Below are positions 43,019-52,569 of a stretch of 64,000 nt of DNA, one piece after another. Made by a program: the position numbers and the translations under genes. Origin of the DNA: Desulfobacteraceae bacterium (GTDB lineage Bacteria > Desulfobacterota > Desulfobacteria > Desulfobacterales > Desulfosalsimonadaceae); contig JAABTJ010000002.1 in assembly GCA_011389935.1 (NCBI GenBank), forward strand, positions 1 through 64,000, read 5' to 3'. Numbering within the stretch: the stretch's first letter is position 1; each line of letters opens with the position of its first letter. The notes beneath the pieces were generated by a model. The model searched no databases, was not told the DNA's origin, and saw only the letters and a program-made list of their open reading frames with translations.

Positions 43019-43828
43019 ATGAAAATACTCGTATGCGCCAAAGATGTACCCGATCCCGATCATGTGGTTGTCCGCGTGCGTGAAGACGACCGTGCGGTTA
43101 TCGGGGAGGTCTCCGAATACCGGATGAACCGTTTTGATGCGTTTGCCGTGGAGGAAGCCCTCCGGATTCGGGAGGCGCTGGGAAATGCGGCCATAGACGT
43201 TCTGACAATCGGCCCTTCGCGCGCAAAAGACGTTCTCCTGCGGGGGGTGGGTATGGGCGCGGACAGGGGGATTCACCTTGAAACGCAGATGGACGGATAT
43301 CTCCGCCCGCGGACCAAAGCCGCATGGATCGCCACTTACGCCCGGGGAAAGGGGTACGACCTGATTCTGACCGGCGCCATGTCGGAAGACATGATGAACG
43401 GGCAGGTGGGGCCGATGGTGGCGGCATTTTTAGACCTGCCCTGGGCGACCCAGGTGATCCGCACACGGCTGCCCCGGGGGGGAAAAAATGCGTTGGAGCC
43501 CGTTTCGGCCGATATCTGCGTGGAAAGGGAAATCGAAGGCGGAAGCAGGGAGATACTGGAGATCGCGCTGCCGGCCGTTCTTGCCGTTCAAACGGGGATC
43601 AACGAACCGCGCTATCCGTCCCTGTCAAACCTTTTGCGCGCAAACAAGCAGGAGATGGAAACCGTTGCCGTGGTTTTGGCCGGAGAAGGGAATGAAAAAG
43701 CCATGGAAGAAATGGCAGGTATGGAGATGCCCCGGAAAATGCGCGCCGGAAGGCACCTGGAGGGATCTCCTTCTGAAAAGGCCGGACAGTTGATTGCCAT
43801 TTTACAGGACAAGGCGCTTTTATCCTGA
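43019..43828 (+). CDS. etfB: electron transfer flavoprotein, beta subunit (second copy)
   Basis: A 269-residue EtfB paralogue, distinct from the one at 1183-1974. It starts MKILVCAKDVPDPDHVVV and has the signature VLAVQTGINEPRYPSLSNLL near 190. The N-terminal pocket and the adenine-binding GAMSEDMMNGQVGPMVA region are present. ATG 43019 aligns with the family start; upstream there is no clear ribosome binding site, and a frame from 42977 adds an unlikely 14 residues. It heads the operon with etfA, SDR, FeS protein and Mo enzyme. Confidence 0.95.
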   Translation: MKILVCAKDVPDPDHVVVRVREDDRAVIGEVSEYRMNRFDAFAVEEALRIREALGNAAIDVLTIGPSRAKDVLLRGVGMGADRGIHLETQMDGYLRPRTKAAWIATYARGKGYDLILTGAMSEDMMNGQVGPMVAAFLDLPWATQVIRTRLPRGGKNALEPVSADICVEREIEGGSREILEIALPAVLAVQTGINEPRYPSLSNLLRANKQEMETVAVVLAGEGNEKAMEEMAGMEMPRKMRAGRHLEGSPSEKAGQLIAILQDKALLS

Positions 43829-43829
43829 C

Positions 43830-44861
43830 ATGAATGAGAAAAAGAATACCGTCGTTATCGCCGCCCATGCGGACGGGCACATCCTGCCCGAAACGTGGGA
43901 TCTCGCGGCATTTGCGCAGCAACTGGCAGGCGGGCGGACAGAAGCGATCGAAATATATGTTGTCGGTGAAAATATCGGCCCGATGGCCGAAGAAATCGCC
44001 GAACAGACCGGCCTTGACGTCCGGGCGGTATCCTGTGCCGGTCTGCGCTATTTTTCGTCGGAAGTCTATTGCCGTGTTATGGGGCAGATGCTCTCCAACA
44101 AAGGAGTTTTGTACATCATCGCCGCGCATAATTCTCAGGGGCAGGAGTATGCACCGGCCCTGGCCGTAATGCTGAATGCGGGATGCATATCCGGGGTAAA
44201 CGGGCTGCGCTTTGATGACGGAGCGGTGTTGTTCCAGAGGGACGTGCACGGCGGAAAGGCAAGGGCAAACATGATTTCCCACGCCGAAACCACGGTGCTG
44301 ACCGTGCAGCCCGGCGTTTTCCGTCCGGACGCAGCCCGTCGGGCCGCCCCCGGCAGGGTCAGCCGACAGGAGGCGGAATATACCCCCGGCCGCACTCGGG
44401 TGTCGGGCATCCAAAAGGCCCGGGCCGATGCCGCGGGCATTGCCGAGGCCAAGGTGGTGGTTGCCGCCGGAAGGGGCATCGGCGAGGAGGAAAACATGCC
44501 CCTGATGGAGAGCCTGGCGGAGATGTTTCCCCGGTCGGCCGTGGCAGGGACCCGGATCGTCTGCGACCGGGGATGGCTCCCCTACAGCCGGCAGGTCGGC
44601 GTGACCGGCGCCACCGTGGCCCCCGCGCTCTACATCGCCTGCGGGATATCCGGGGCGTCCCAGCACGTGATGGGCATGCGCGGTGCGAAGTTCGTGGTCG
44701 CCATCAACACGGACCCGCAGGCCGCCATGTTCAACGAGTCCGATGTCTGCATCGTGGAGGACGTAACAACCTTTGTTCCGCTTCTGCTGGACGTTTTCCG
44801 GCAGCAGCAAAACGACAATCCGGTGCCGACGGCGCCGGACAACGAAGAATCCGGAGGATGA
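43830..44861 (+). CDS. etfA: electron transfer flavoprotein, alpha subunit (second copy)
   Basis: A 343-residue EtfA paralogue carrying FAD for the second Etf pair. The FAD region contains VAAGRGIGEEENMP, YSRQVGVTGATVAPALYIACG (quoted as SRQVGVTG and ALYIACGISGASQH) and VVAINTDPQAAMFNESD. It starts one base after the etfB stop, with AGGACAAGG upstream. It presumably takes electrons from the divergent acyl-CoA dehydrogenase and passes them to FeS partners in this operon. Confidence 0.95.
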   Translation: MNEKKNTVVIAAHADGHILPETWDLAAFAQQLAGGRTEAIEIYVVGENIGPMAEEIAEQTGLDVRAVSCAGLRYFSSEVYCRVMGQMLSNKGVLYIIAAHNSQGQEYAPALAVMLNAGCISGVNGLRFDDGAVLFQRDVHGGKARANMISHAETTVLTVQPGVFRPDAARRAAPGRVSRQEAEYTPGRTRVSGIQKARADAAGIAEAKVVVAAGRGIGEEENMPLMESLAEMFPRSAVAGTRIVCDRGWLPYSRQVGVTGATVAPALYIACGISGASQHVMGMRGAKFVVAINTDPQAAMFNESDVCIVEDVTTFVPLLLDVFRQQQNDNPVPTAPDNEESGG

Positions 44862-44862
44862 C

Positions 44863-45621
44863 ATGGTATCTTTTTCACTTACGAACAAGATTGCGCTCAT
44901 TACAGGGGCCAGCAGGGGGATCGGGGAAGCGATCGCGCTTACGCTTTCAGAGTACGGGGCAACCTGCATCCTGGTTGCCCGAAAGATTGAATCCCTGGAA
45001 GCCGTTAAAAAGAAGATCACGGAAAAGGGGGGGGAAGCCGAGGCCGTCGCCTGCAATATGGGGTACATGGACCAGATCCAGGCGCTTTTTGAGAAGGTCC
45101 GGTCGGAGTACGGGAAGCTCGATATCCTGATCAACAATGCAGCCACCAACCCCTATTTCGGGTCGCTGATGGAGGCCCCGGAATGGGCCATGGACAAGAC
45201 GTTTCAGGTCAACCTCAAGGGGCCCTTTTTCATGAGCCAGTATGCCGCAGCCCTCATGCTGGAAAACGGCGGCGGCTCCATCGTCAACGTGGCCTCCATA
45301 AACGGCATCCGGCCCGCCCCCTTCCAGGGCATCTATTCCATCACCAAGGCCGCGGTGATTTCCATGACAAAGGCGTTTGCCAAGGAGCTTGCCGCAAGCA
45401 ACATCCGCGTGAACGCGCTTCTGCCCGGACTTACCGAAACCCGGTTTTCCGCGGCCATTATTGAAAACAAGGATATCTACAATTACGCCCTCGGGCAAAT
45501 ACCCATGAACCGGCATGCCGTACCGGAGGAAATGGCGGGGGCCGTCCTTTACCTGGTGTCCGACGCTGCATCCTTCACAACGGGTGCTACCATAACCTGC
45601 GACGGGGGCGCCCTGACCTAA
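44863..45621 (+). CDS. short-chain dehydrogenase/reductase
   Basis: A 252-residue classical SDR. The cofactor motif is ALITGASRGIGEAIA near residue 12, the structural motif is INNAATNPYFG near 88, and the catalytic Ser-Tyr-Lys set is in VNVASINGIRP and GIYSITKAAVIS. C-terminal PGLTETRF and CDGGALT are typical. Next to etf and acyl-CoA dehydrogenase genes it may be the 3-hydroxyacyl-CoA dehydrogenase step. GGAGG lies 5 bp before the ATG, 1 bp after the etfA stop. Confidence 0.93.
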   Translation: MVSFSLTNKIALITGASRGIGEAIALTLSEYGATCILVARKIESLEAVKKKITEKGGEAEAVACNMGYMDQIQALFEKVRSEYGKLDILINNAATNPYFGSLMEAPEWAMDKTFQVNLKGPFFMSQYAAALMLENGGGSIVNVASINGIRPAPFQGIYSITKAAVISMTKAFAKELAASNIRVNALLPGLTETRFSAAIIENKDIYNYALGQIPMNRHAVPEEMAGAVLYLVSDAASFTTGATITCDGGALT

Positions 45622-45681
45622 GGAAGCTGCCGGCTGCCCAACGATCAATGCACCGCAAGCAAATACACAAAAGGAGAAATC

Positions 45682-46749
45682 ATGTCCGACCAGATTTACC
45701 GGGAGCTGCAGCAGCGGCTCGACACCTATTCCCTGGGATTTCCGGCAACCGCCTCCGGCATCGAGATCCGGATCCTGCAGCGTCTTTTCTCCGAAGAGGA
45801 TGCAAAAATGTTTCTCGCTCTTTCCCCCATGGTGGAACCGCCGGAACCGGTGGCCGAAAGAATGGCCATTTCCGTGGAAGATGCGGCTGCTCGCCTCGAG
45901 GACATGGCGAGAAGGGGGCTTCTGTTTCGCCTGGCAAAAGGCGGTGCGCCGCGCTACGGCGCGATTCCCTTCATACACGGCCTCTATGAGTTCCAGGTCA
46001 AGCGGCTGGATCCGGAATTTGCCGAAATGGGGGAGCAATATATGAAGGAAGGGCTTGACCAGGCAATGGCCGGGGGCGCGGAATATTTTCTCCGCACCAT
46101 CCCCGTGAACGCCTCCGTTGACGTGACGCAGCAGGTGGCCTCCTACGACGATGCCTGCGAAATACTGAGAAGCAGGAAGCTGATTGTCGTGACCGACTGC
46201 ATCTGCCGCAAGCAGAAATCGCTCGTGGGGGAGAGCTGCGGCAAGCCGATGGAAGCATGCTTCATGTTCGGGTCCATGGGGCAGTATTACCTGGATCATG
46301 ACATGGGGCGGCAGGTCACGGTGGCGGAAGCCGAAAAGATCCTGGCCGATGCCAGGGACGCCGGCCTGGTCACCCAGCCGGCCACCGCCCAGAACCCAGC
46401 GGGCATGTGCAACTGCTGCGGAGACTGCTGCGGCGTGCTCCGGGCGCTCAACATGCACCCCAAGCCCGCGGAGATCGTTTTTTCCAACCATTACGCGGTT
46501 GTGGATGAAGCGGAGTGCACGGGCTGTCAGGCATGCGAGGACCGGTGCCAGATGAACGCCATTGCGGTTGGGGATGCCGACATTGCCGTTGTACATCTCG
46601 ATCGCTGCATCGGCTGCGGGCTGTGCGTCACCGACTGCCCCGCCGGGGCCGTCCAGCTTACCCCCAAGGCCGAAGACAAACGGCGCATCCCCCCGGCCGG
46701 CAGTATGGACCAGATGCTGGCCATGGCACGGAAACGGGGATTGATGTAA
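45682..46749 (+). CDS. Cys-rich 4Fe-4S protein with N-terminal winged-helix-like region
   Basis: A 355-residue FeS protein. The N-terminal 100 residues look like a helical or winged-helix module (ISVEDAAARLEDMARRGLLFR). The middle holds clustered cysteines: TDCICRKQKSLVGESCGK, EACFMFG and GMCNCCGDCCGVL. The end is a 2x4Fe-4S ferredoxin, CTGCQACEDRCQMNAI and CIGCGLCVTDCPAGAV. It probably carries electrons between Etf and the molybdopterin enzyme encoded 23 bp downstream. AAAAGGAG precedes the ATG. Confidence 0.9.
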   Translation: MSDQIYRELQQRLDTYSLGFPATASGIEIRILQRLFSEEDAKMFLALSPMVEPPEPVAERMAISVEDAAARLEDMARRGLLFRLAKGGAPRYGAIPFIHGLYEFQVKRLDPEFAEMGEQYMKEGLDQAMAGGAEYFLRTIPVNASVDVTQQVASYDDACEILRSRKLIVVTDCICRKQKSLVGESCGKPMEACFMFGSMGQYYLDHDMGRQVTVAEAEKILADARDAGLVTQPATAQNPAGMCNCCGDCCGVLRALNMHPKPAEIVFSNHYAVVDEAECTGCQACEDRCQMNAIAVGDADIAVVHLDRCIGCGLCVTDCPAGAVQLTPKAEDKRRIPPAGSMDQMLAMARKRGLM

Positions 46750-46772
46750 CAAAATTCGTCCGGAGAGAACCT

Positions 46773-48869
46773 ATGGCGGGAAAACGTGTACGGACCATCT
46801 GTTTTGAGTGCCACTCGCGGTGCGGCGTGCTGCTGGATGTTGAAAATGGAAAGGTGGCCGGCATCCGGGGGGACAAGAGCCATCCCCACAGCCGGGGGTA
46901 TATCTGCCCCAAGGGGAAGGCCTGCATGGAAATCATGTACCACCCGGACCGGATCCTGAAACCGCTGATGAAGGTTGGCGGAAAAGACAGCGGTCGTTTC
47001 GAGGAAGCCTCCTGGGAGGCGGCGCTGGATGCGGTAGCGGAAAACCTCCTGGCGGTAAAGGATAAATACGGCCCCGAAGCGGTCGTGTTCGGCTCGGGGA
47101 CTACGCGGGGAATGGCCCCTTATCTGAACCGCTTTCTGGCCCTTTTCGGCTCGCCCACGTTCATGGCCCCCTCCAACATGAGCGGTGGCCCCATCGTCAT
47201 GGGGAGCGCGGCTACCTGCGGCTTCACCCTGGTGGACCCGGACTATGCCAACAGCAGGTGCATCCTCTTGTGGGCGCATAATCCGGAAGCCTCCTGGCCG
47301 GGGCTGTACATGAATGATATCAACGACGGCCTGAAAAACGGGGCCGTGCTGATCGTCGTGGACCCCCGGCAAACCCGGCTGGCAAAGAAGGCCGACCACT
47401 GGCTGCGGATCCGCCCCGGAACGGATACCGCCCTGATTTTGTGCGTTATCAACACGGTCATTCAAAAAGGGCTTTATGACAAAGACTTTGTCGAAAACTG
47501 GTGCGCCGGTTTCGACGAGCTGGCTGAACATGTTTCCGGATTCACCCCGGAAAAAACATCTTCGATCACCTGGATCCCCGCCAAGGAGATCGAGGCGGCC
47601 GCGGAAGCCTTCGCCCAGTCGCCGCCGGCATCCATCGGTCCCGGCATGGGGGGCGTTTGCCAGCACAACGACGCGTTTGATCTGTGCCGGGCCCTGACCA
47701 TCTTGTCCGCCATTACGGGAAACCTGGCGGTTCCCGGCGGCAACCTGCAGTGTTCGCCGCCCACGCGCAAGAGAAGCTGCTACGGTTCGGATTATGACGC
47801 GTTTTCGAATCTGCCCGAAGCACAGGCGAACAAGAAGCTGGGGCTCGACCGGTTCCCGCTCTTCCGGTTTATCCCCATTCCGACACCGCCCCAGGCGGTA
47901 TGGCCGGCCATCGAGTCGGGAGACCCGTATCCGGTTCGCGCTTTGGGACTGTTTGCCAACAACAGTGTATGCGCCTATCCGAATTCTCAGCGGGTGTACA
48001 ACGCGCTGCGGTCATTGGATTTTCTGTTTTGTGTGGATTATTTTCATACACCCACCACGGCCCTGGCCGATGTGATCCTCCCCCCGGCCCACTGGGCGGA
48101 GCGTGACGACATCGAAGATTTGCTCATGAAAAATCACGTCATGGCGCAGCCCGCAGCGGTCGATCCCCTTCCGGAATGCCGGGATGAAAAGCAGATACTG
48201 ATCGATCTGGCCGGGAAAATGGGCATGGAGGGGTACTGGCGGTCCGTAGGCGAGGTTCTGGACGATCGTCTTGCCCCCCTGGGGGTCACGTGGCGCGAAT
48301 TCAAAGAGATGGAGCGGTATTCCACCCCTGTGGTGCACAGGCTGTATGAGCGCAAGGGGGGCTTCCGGACGCCTTCGGGAAAGGTGGAGCTTTGCGCCGA
48401 ATACTTGAAGGGCCTTGGGATTCCGTCCCTGCCGGAGTTCCGGGAACCCGCAGAAAGCCCGGCGTCCCGCCCGGACTTGCTGGAAGAATATCCCCTGATC
48501 CTGACCACCGGTGGAAGGCTTCTGGTCTACTACCACTCATCGCACCGCAATATCGCTTCGCTGAAGAAGCGCGCCCCCGACCCGGAGCTGCAGATACACC
48601 CGGAAACCGCGGCAACGCTGGAAATTCAAAACGGGGAGTGGGTCAAGCTGTCCTCCCCCCGGGGGGCGGTCCGGATCAAGGCGGTCTTTGATGAAAATAT
48701 TCATCCGCAGGTGGTTCATGCGCCGCATGGCTTCTGGTACGGCGTTGAGGAGGGATGGAAGCGCCTCAACATCAACATGCTCACCGATGATGAAAACATG
48801 TGCCCCGTTACCGGTTCGGTGCCGATCAAGTCGCTTCTGTGCCGGGTTGAAAAGGAAAGCCGGCATTGA
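46773..48869 (+). CDS. molybdopterin oxidoreductase (DMSO reductase superfamily)
   Basis: A 698-residue bis-MGD enzyme. The N-terminal 4Fe-4S site is CFECHSRCGVLL with a fourth Cys in YICPKGKAC. MGD-binding segments include LLWAHNPEASW and VDPRQTRLAKKADHWLRIRPG (quoted in parts as VVDPRQTRLA and RIRPGTD), and the C-terminal domain has LILTTGG and VHAPHGFW. The usual Cys/Sec Mo ligand region reads PSNMSGGPIV, with no Cys. No twin-arginine signal is seen, so it is cytoplasmic. ATG 46773 follows CGGAGAG. Confidence 0.92.
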   Translation: MAGKRVRTICFECHSRCGVLLDVENGKVAGIRGDKSHPHSRGYICPKGKACMEIMYHPDRILKPLMKVGGKDSGRFEEASWEAALDAVAENLLAVKDKYGPEAVVFGSGTTRGMAPYLNRFLALFGSPTFMAPSNMSGGPIVMGSAATCGFTLVDPDYANSRCILLWAHNPEASWPGLYMNDINDGLKNGAVLIVVDPRQTRLAKKADHWLRIRPGTDTALILCVINTVIQKGLYDKDFVENWCAGFDELAEHVSGFTPEKTSSITWIPAKEIEAAAEAFAQSPPASIGPGMGGVCQHNDAFDLCRALTILSAITGNLAVPGGNLQCSPPTRKRSCYGSDYDAFSNLPEAQANKKLGLDRFPLFRFIPIPTPPQAVWPAIESGDPYPVRALGLFANNSVCAYPNSQRVYNALRSLDFLFCVDYFHTPTTALADVILPPAHWAERDDIEDLLMKNHVMAQPAAVDPLPECRDEKQILIDLAGKMGMEGYWRSVGEVLDDRLAPLGVTWREFKEMERYSTPVVHRLYERKGGFRTPSGKVELCAEYLKGLGIPSLPEFREPAESPASRPDLLEEYPLILTTGGRLLVYYHSSHRNIASLKKRAPDPELQIHPETAATLEIQNGEWVKLSSPRGAVRIKAVFDENIHPQVVHAPHGFWYGVEEGWKRLNINMLTDDENMCPVTGSVPIKSLLCRVEKESRH

Positions 48870-48904
48870 GCGTCAGCAATGCCGGTAATCATAATTCCCC
48901 TGTT

Positions 48905-49387
48905 TTATTTTTTTACCGGGATCACCAGAACGGGAACCTTGCTTCGCCGCAGGACGCGCCGGGCCGTTGAGCCCATGATGGCATCGGTCAAACCGCCCGC
49001 CCCGAGAGTTCCCATGACGATCATGTCGCACTGCCGTTCCTGGGCCGTGGCAATGATCTTCTCCACGGGGTTGCCCCTCCGGACGATAATTTCATCGGCA
49101 ATATAGTCGCATTGAGGCATCTCGGACTTGATCGTCTCACAGAACTCGTTGATGCGGTCTTTCATTATATTCACCGCATCGTCGTCGATCCGCTGCTTCA
49201 ATTGGTTCCACTCGCGTTCAGAAAAATAGACCTGAACCGAAGGGTATGTGCTCGCATCCTCGATCACGTTGAGCATAAGCAGCCTGGCATCGTGCTTTTT
49301 CGACAGCGCTATGGCCCATGCGAGCGTCTTGCGGGAGCTTTCGGAGAGATCGGTTGCATAAAGGATTTTCTTGATTTCCGGGATCAT
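48905..49387 (-). CDS. universal stress protein UspA family
   Basis: A 160-residue Usp domain. It begins IKKILYATDLSESSRKTL and ends with the ATP-binding signature VMGTLGAGGLTDAIMGSTARRV, given here as GTLGAGG and GSTARRVLRRS, then VPVLVIPVK. That motif places it with ATP-binding Usps. Starvation or redox stress roles are known for the family. It converges on the molybdopterin oxidoreductase gene and stands alone. Confidence 0.95.
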   Translation of the reverse strand: MIPEIKKILYATDLSESSRKTLAWAIALSKKHDARLLMLNVIEDASTYPSVQVYFSEREWNQLKQRIDDDAVNIMKDRINEFCETIKSEMPQCDYIADEIIVRRGNPVEKIIATAQERQCDMIVMGTLGAGGLTDAIMGSTARRVLRRSKVPVLVIPVKK

Positions 49388-49548
49388 TGCAAAATCTCCT
49401 TTCCGGGGGTAATGGACAGGGCGTTATCATCCAATTTGGGATCGGCCGATGTTTTTAGCAATCGCACGGTTCGGTTTTCGTGTCAAACCAAAATGCGCGG
49501 CAGCGCGCTCACGGGCAGGTTGGGCAAAGGCGGGATAGCTGTCTGTCC

Positions 49549-50349
49549 TCAGGAATTTTTGGACCCGGGATCACGCTTTTCCATCAGGGCGCAAAGGGCT
49601 TCATGGTGCTCTTCCGCGCAATGGCAAAGGGCCTGGAACGCCGCGCTCTGGTCCAGGTGCTGGGCCAGGGGGGTATTCTGCCCCGAATAAAGCAGGCGTT
49701 TGGCCATGCGAAGCGCTTCGGGGGGTTTTCCCGATATCTTTCGGGCCATGGCCATTGTTTCTTCCATGAGCGATACGTGAGGCACCACGCGGTTCACCAT
49801 GCCGACCCTTTCCGCTTCGGCAGCATCGAGGATATCGCCGGTAAACGTCAATTCGCATGCCTTGGCCATACCCACGGCGCGGGGCAGAAACCAGGCGCCC
49901 CCATCCCCCGGTATGAGGCCGATATTCAGAAACGTCTCCCCCATCCGGGCCTTTTCCGAAGCGATCCGGATGTCGCACATGAGGGCGAGATCGCAGCCCG
50001 CGCCAATTGCCGGGCCGTTGACGGCGGCGATGGTCGGCACTTCGATCCCGTGGACGGCAATCGGAATCCGCTGGATGTTTTTCCGGTAGTTTGCCATTAT
50101 TTGCGCGGGCGTGCCGCCGAACATGCCTTTTTTCTCGCGCATGTCCTTGATGTTCCCCCCCGATGAAAAGGCCGGGTCCGCCCCCGTGATGACCAAAACC
50201 CGTGCAGTGGCATCCGCGTTGACGGTGTTGCAGGCGGTTTCGATTTCTTCGATTATTTCCGGTGTGGATATGGCATTCCGGGTGTCGGGACGGTTCAGGG
50301 TCAACACCGCGATATTGTCGAAGCGTTCAAAGCGTATTTCATTGAACAT
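49549..50349 (-). CDS. enoyl-CoA hydratase/isomerase family protein
   Basis: A 266-residue crotonase. The oxyanion-hole motifs are DPAFSSGGNIKDM near 65 and NGPAIGAGCDLALMCD near 110. The active-site region reads ARMGETFLNIGLIPGDGG, with Asp where classical hydratases place a catalytic Glu, so the exact reaction (hydration, isomerisation) is open. ATG 50349 or the adjacent 50352 is the start; AAGGAG lies upstream. It sits between usp and the divergent acetyl-CoA synthetase. Confidence 0.92.
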   Translation of the reverse strand: MFNEIRFERFDNIAVLTLNRPDTRNAISTPEIIEEIETACNTVNADATARVLVITGADPAFSSGGNIKDMREKKGMFGGTPAQIMANYRKNIQRIPIAVHGIEVPTIAAVNGPAIGAGCDLALMCDIRIASEKARMGETFLNIGLIPGDGGAWFLPRAVGMAKACELTFTGDILDAAEAERVGMVNRVVPHVSLMEETMAMARKISGKPPEALRMAKRLLYSGQNTPLAQHLDQSAAFQALCHCAEEHHEALCALMEKRDPGSKNS

Positions 50350-50563
50350 CATGGGAGCTCCTTTTTCGGGAAGCGGAAAGCCCCAAGTGAAGGCGTCCTG
50401 CTGTAAATGGGCACCGAAATTTTTGCACTTGCGGCGCATGGTGTCAACATGAAAAACCCCTCCATTGCCCCCCCCTTAATTTTTTTGACGCCGACCCGTA
50501 GGATGTGTACAATAAAAACAGCGGCTCACATCCGGCCAAAAACCAGAATATCAGGAGGGATTT

Positions 50564-52525
50564 ATGGCGCAGCAGGAAAAATACGATGCTCACTTGCCGG
50601 CGTTCGAGAAGATGGCTTTTGTTTCCGGTCTGGGAGAATACAAAGATCTCTACGCCCGGTCCCTGGATGATCCCGAAGGATTCTGGGGCGAACAGGCGGA
50701 CGTCTATCTCACGTGGGATAAAAAATGGGATACGGTGCTCCGCTATGATTTTTCCGAGGCTGAAATCGAATGGTTCGGCGGCGGCCGGATTAACGCCACC
50801 CGCAACTGCCTGGACAGGCATGTGGACGCCATCGGCGGGAAGGTCGCCTATTACTGGGAAGGCGACGATCCCGACGAGACCCGGACCGTCACGTACAAAG
50901 AGCTCTACAGCCAGGTGAACCGTTTTGCTGAAGTGCTCAAATCACGCGGGGTCCAGAAAGGCGACCGGGTCATCATTTATATGCCCATGATTGTGGAGCT
51001 CGCCGTTGCCATGCTGGCCTGCGTCCGGATCGGGGCCATCCATTCCGTTGTTTTCGCGGGGTTTTCCGCGGACGCCATCGCCAACCGGGTCAAGGACTCG
51101 GGCGCCCGCACGGTGATTACCGCAGACGGGGGATACCGCGGCGGCAAATCGATTCCCATCAAGGCCAACGTGGACAAGGCGCTTGAAAAATGCCCCGGGG
51201 TGCAAACAGTGATCGTGTATAACCGGACCAACGCGGCCATCGTACTCGACCCGGAAAAGGAAGTCTGGTGGCACGAGGCAATGGAGAAGGTGCCTGCGGA
51301 CGCATACGTCGAACCGGAATCAATGGACGCCGAAGATCCTCTGTTCATCCTCTATACCAGCGGCAGCACCGGGAAGCCCAAGGGCGTGGTTCACACCCAC
51401 GGCGGGTATCTTCTGTATACGGCCATGACCACGAAGCTGGTGTTCGACCTGAAGGAAGATGAAATTTTCTGGTGCACGGCGGATATCGGCTGGATTACGG
51501 GGCACAGCTATATCGTGTACGGCCCCCTGATCAACGGGCTGACGAACGTGATGTTCGAAGGGGTGCCCAGCTACCCCGATTTCGACCGGTTCTGGGCCAT
51601 CGTGGAAAAATACCGGGTCAACAAGTTCTATACGGCCCCCACGGCCATACGGGCCCTGGCCAGGGAAGGGGACCACCACGTTCAAAAGCACGACCTGTCC
51701 TCTTTGAAACTCATCGGCACTGTGGGGGAACCCATCAATCCGGAAGCGTGGCGGTGGTATTACCATAATGTGGGTGGCGGCCGGTGCCCGGTCATCGATA
51801 CATGGTGGCAGACGGAAACCGGCGGTCACATGCTGACCCCGCTCCCGGGGGTCGGCGCCAACAAACCGGGCTCCTGCCAGTTTCCGTTTTTCGGCATCGA
51901 TCCGGTTATCATCGACGATACCGGCCAGCCCGTGCGGTTCCCCGGCGAGGAGGGGCTGCTCTGCATTCGAAAACCATGGCCCGGAATGGCGCGGACCGTT
52001 TACGGCGACCATGAACGGTTCCGGGAGACGTATTTCAGCCAGGCGCCGGGGATGTATTTTACCGGCGATGCAGCCAAGTGTGACGAGGACGGGTATTACT
52101 GGATTATCGGCCGGATCGATGACGTGCTCAATGTTTCCGGACACCGCCTGGGCACGGCCGAGCTGGAATCGGCCCTTGTGCTGCACAAAGACGTCTCCGA
52201 GGCCGCCGTGGTCGGCTTTCCCCATGATATCAAGGGGCAGGGCATTTATGCCTTCGTGATCCTCAAGGCCGGTGCAGCGCCTTCCGAGGCGCTGCAAAAG
52301 GAGCTCATCGCCCAGGTCCGGACCGAAATCGGCCCCATCGCTACCCCGGATGTGATCCAGTTTACGGACGGCCTGCCAAAGACCCGAAGCGGCAAGATCA
52401 TGCGCCGGATACTCAAGAAGATCGCAGCCGGCAAAACCGATGAACTCGGGGATACCTCCACCATTGCGGATGAGACCGTGATCGAGCGGCTCATCGAGAA
52501 CCGGGTGGCGGCTGCGGGAAAATAA
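50564..52525 (+). CDS. acs: acetyl-CoA synthetase (AMP-forming)
   Basis: A 653-residue ligase that forms acetyl-CoA from acetate, ATP and CoA through acetyl-AMP. The P-loop is [21 protein letters not shown], quoted as [11 protein letters not shown]. The pocket motif is [12 protein letters not shown], where the second Trp limits the substrate to acetate-sized acids. The C-terminal [12 protein letters not shown] holds the Lys that is acetylated in regulated Acs. Length and motifs match Acs rather than longer-chain ligases. CAGGAGGG precedes the ATG. Confidence 0.95.
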   Translation: MAQQEKYDAHLPAFEKMAFVSGLGEYKDLYARSLDDPEGFWGEQADVYLTWDKKWDTVLRYDFSEAEIEWFGGGRINATRNCLDRHVDAIGGKVAYYWEGDDPDETRTVTYKELYSQVNRFAEVLKSRGVQKGDRVIIYMPMIVELAVAMLACVRIGAIHSVVFAGFSADAIANRVKDSGARTVITADGGYRGGKSIPIKANVDKALEKCPGVQTVIVYNRTNAAIVLDPEKEVWWHEAMEKVPADAYVEPESMDAEDPLFILYTSGSTGKPKGVVHTHGGYLLYTAMTTKLVFDLKEDEIFWCTADIGWITGHSYIVYGPLINGLTNVMFEGVPSYPDFDRFWAIVEKYRVNKFYTAPTAIRALAREGDHHVQKHDLSSLKLIGTVGEPINPEAWRWYYHNVGGGRCPVIDTWWQTETGGHMLTPLPGVGANKPGSCQFPFFGIDPVIIDDTGQPVRFPGEEGLLCIRKPWPGMARTVYGDHERFRETYFSQAPGMYFTGDAAKCDEDGYYWIIGRIDDVLNVSGHRLGTAELESALVLHKDVSEAAVVGFPHDIKGQGIYAFVILKAGAAPSEALQKELIAQVRTEIGPIATPDVIQFTDGLPKTRSGKIMRRILKKIAAGKTDELGDTSTIADETVIERLIENRVAAAGK

Positions 52526-52569
52526 AACCGGTATGGCATGCGTGCGGGCACCGGATGGGTTTTCCCCTG

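Noticed and set aside
44947-46752. Minus-strand open frame of 601 codons opposite the SDR and FeS-protein genes
   Set aside because: It spans two well-supported plus-strand genes, and its composition is typical of antisense translation.
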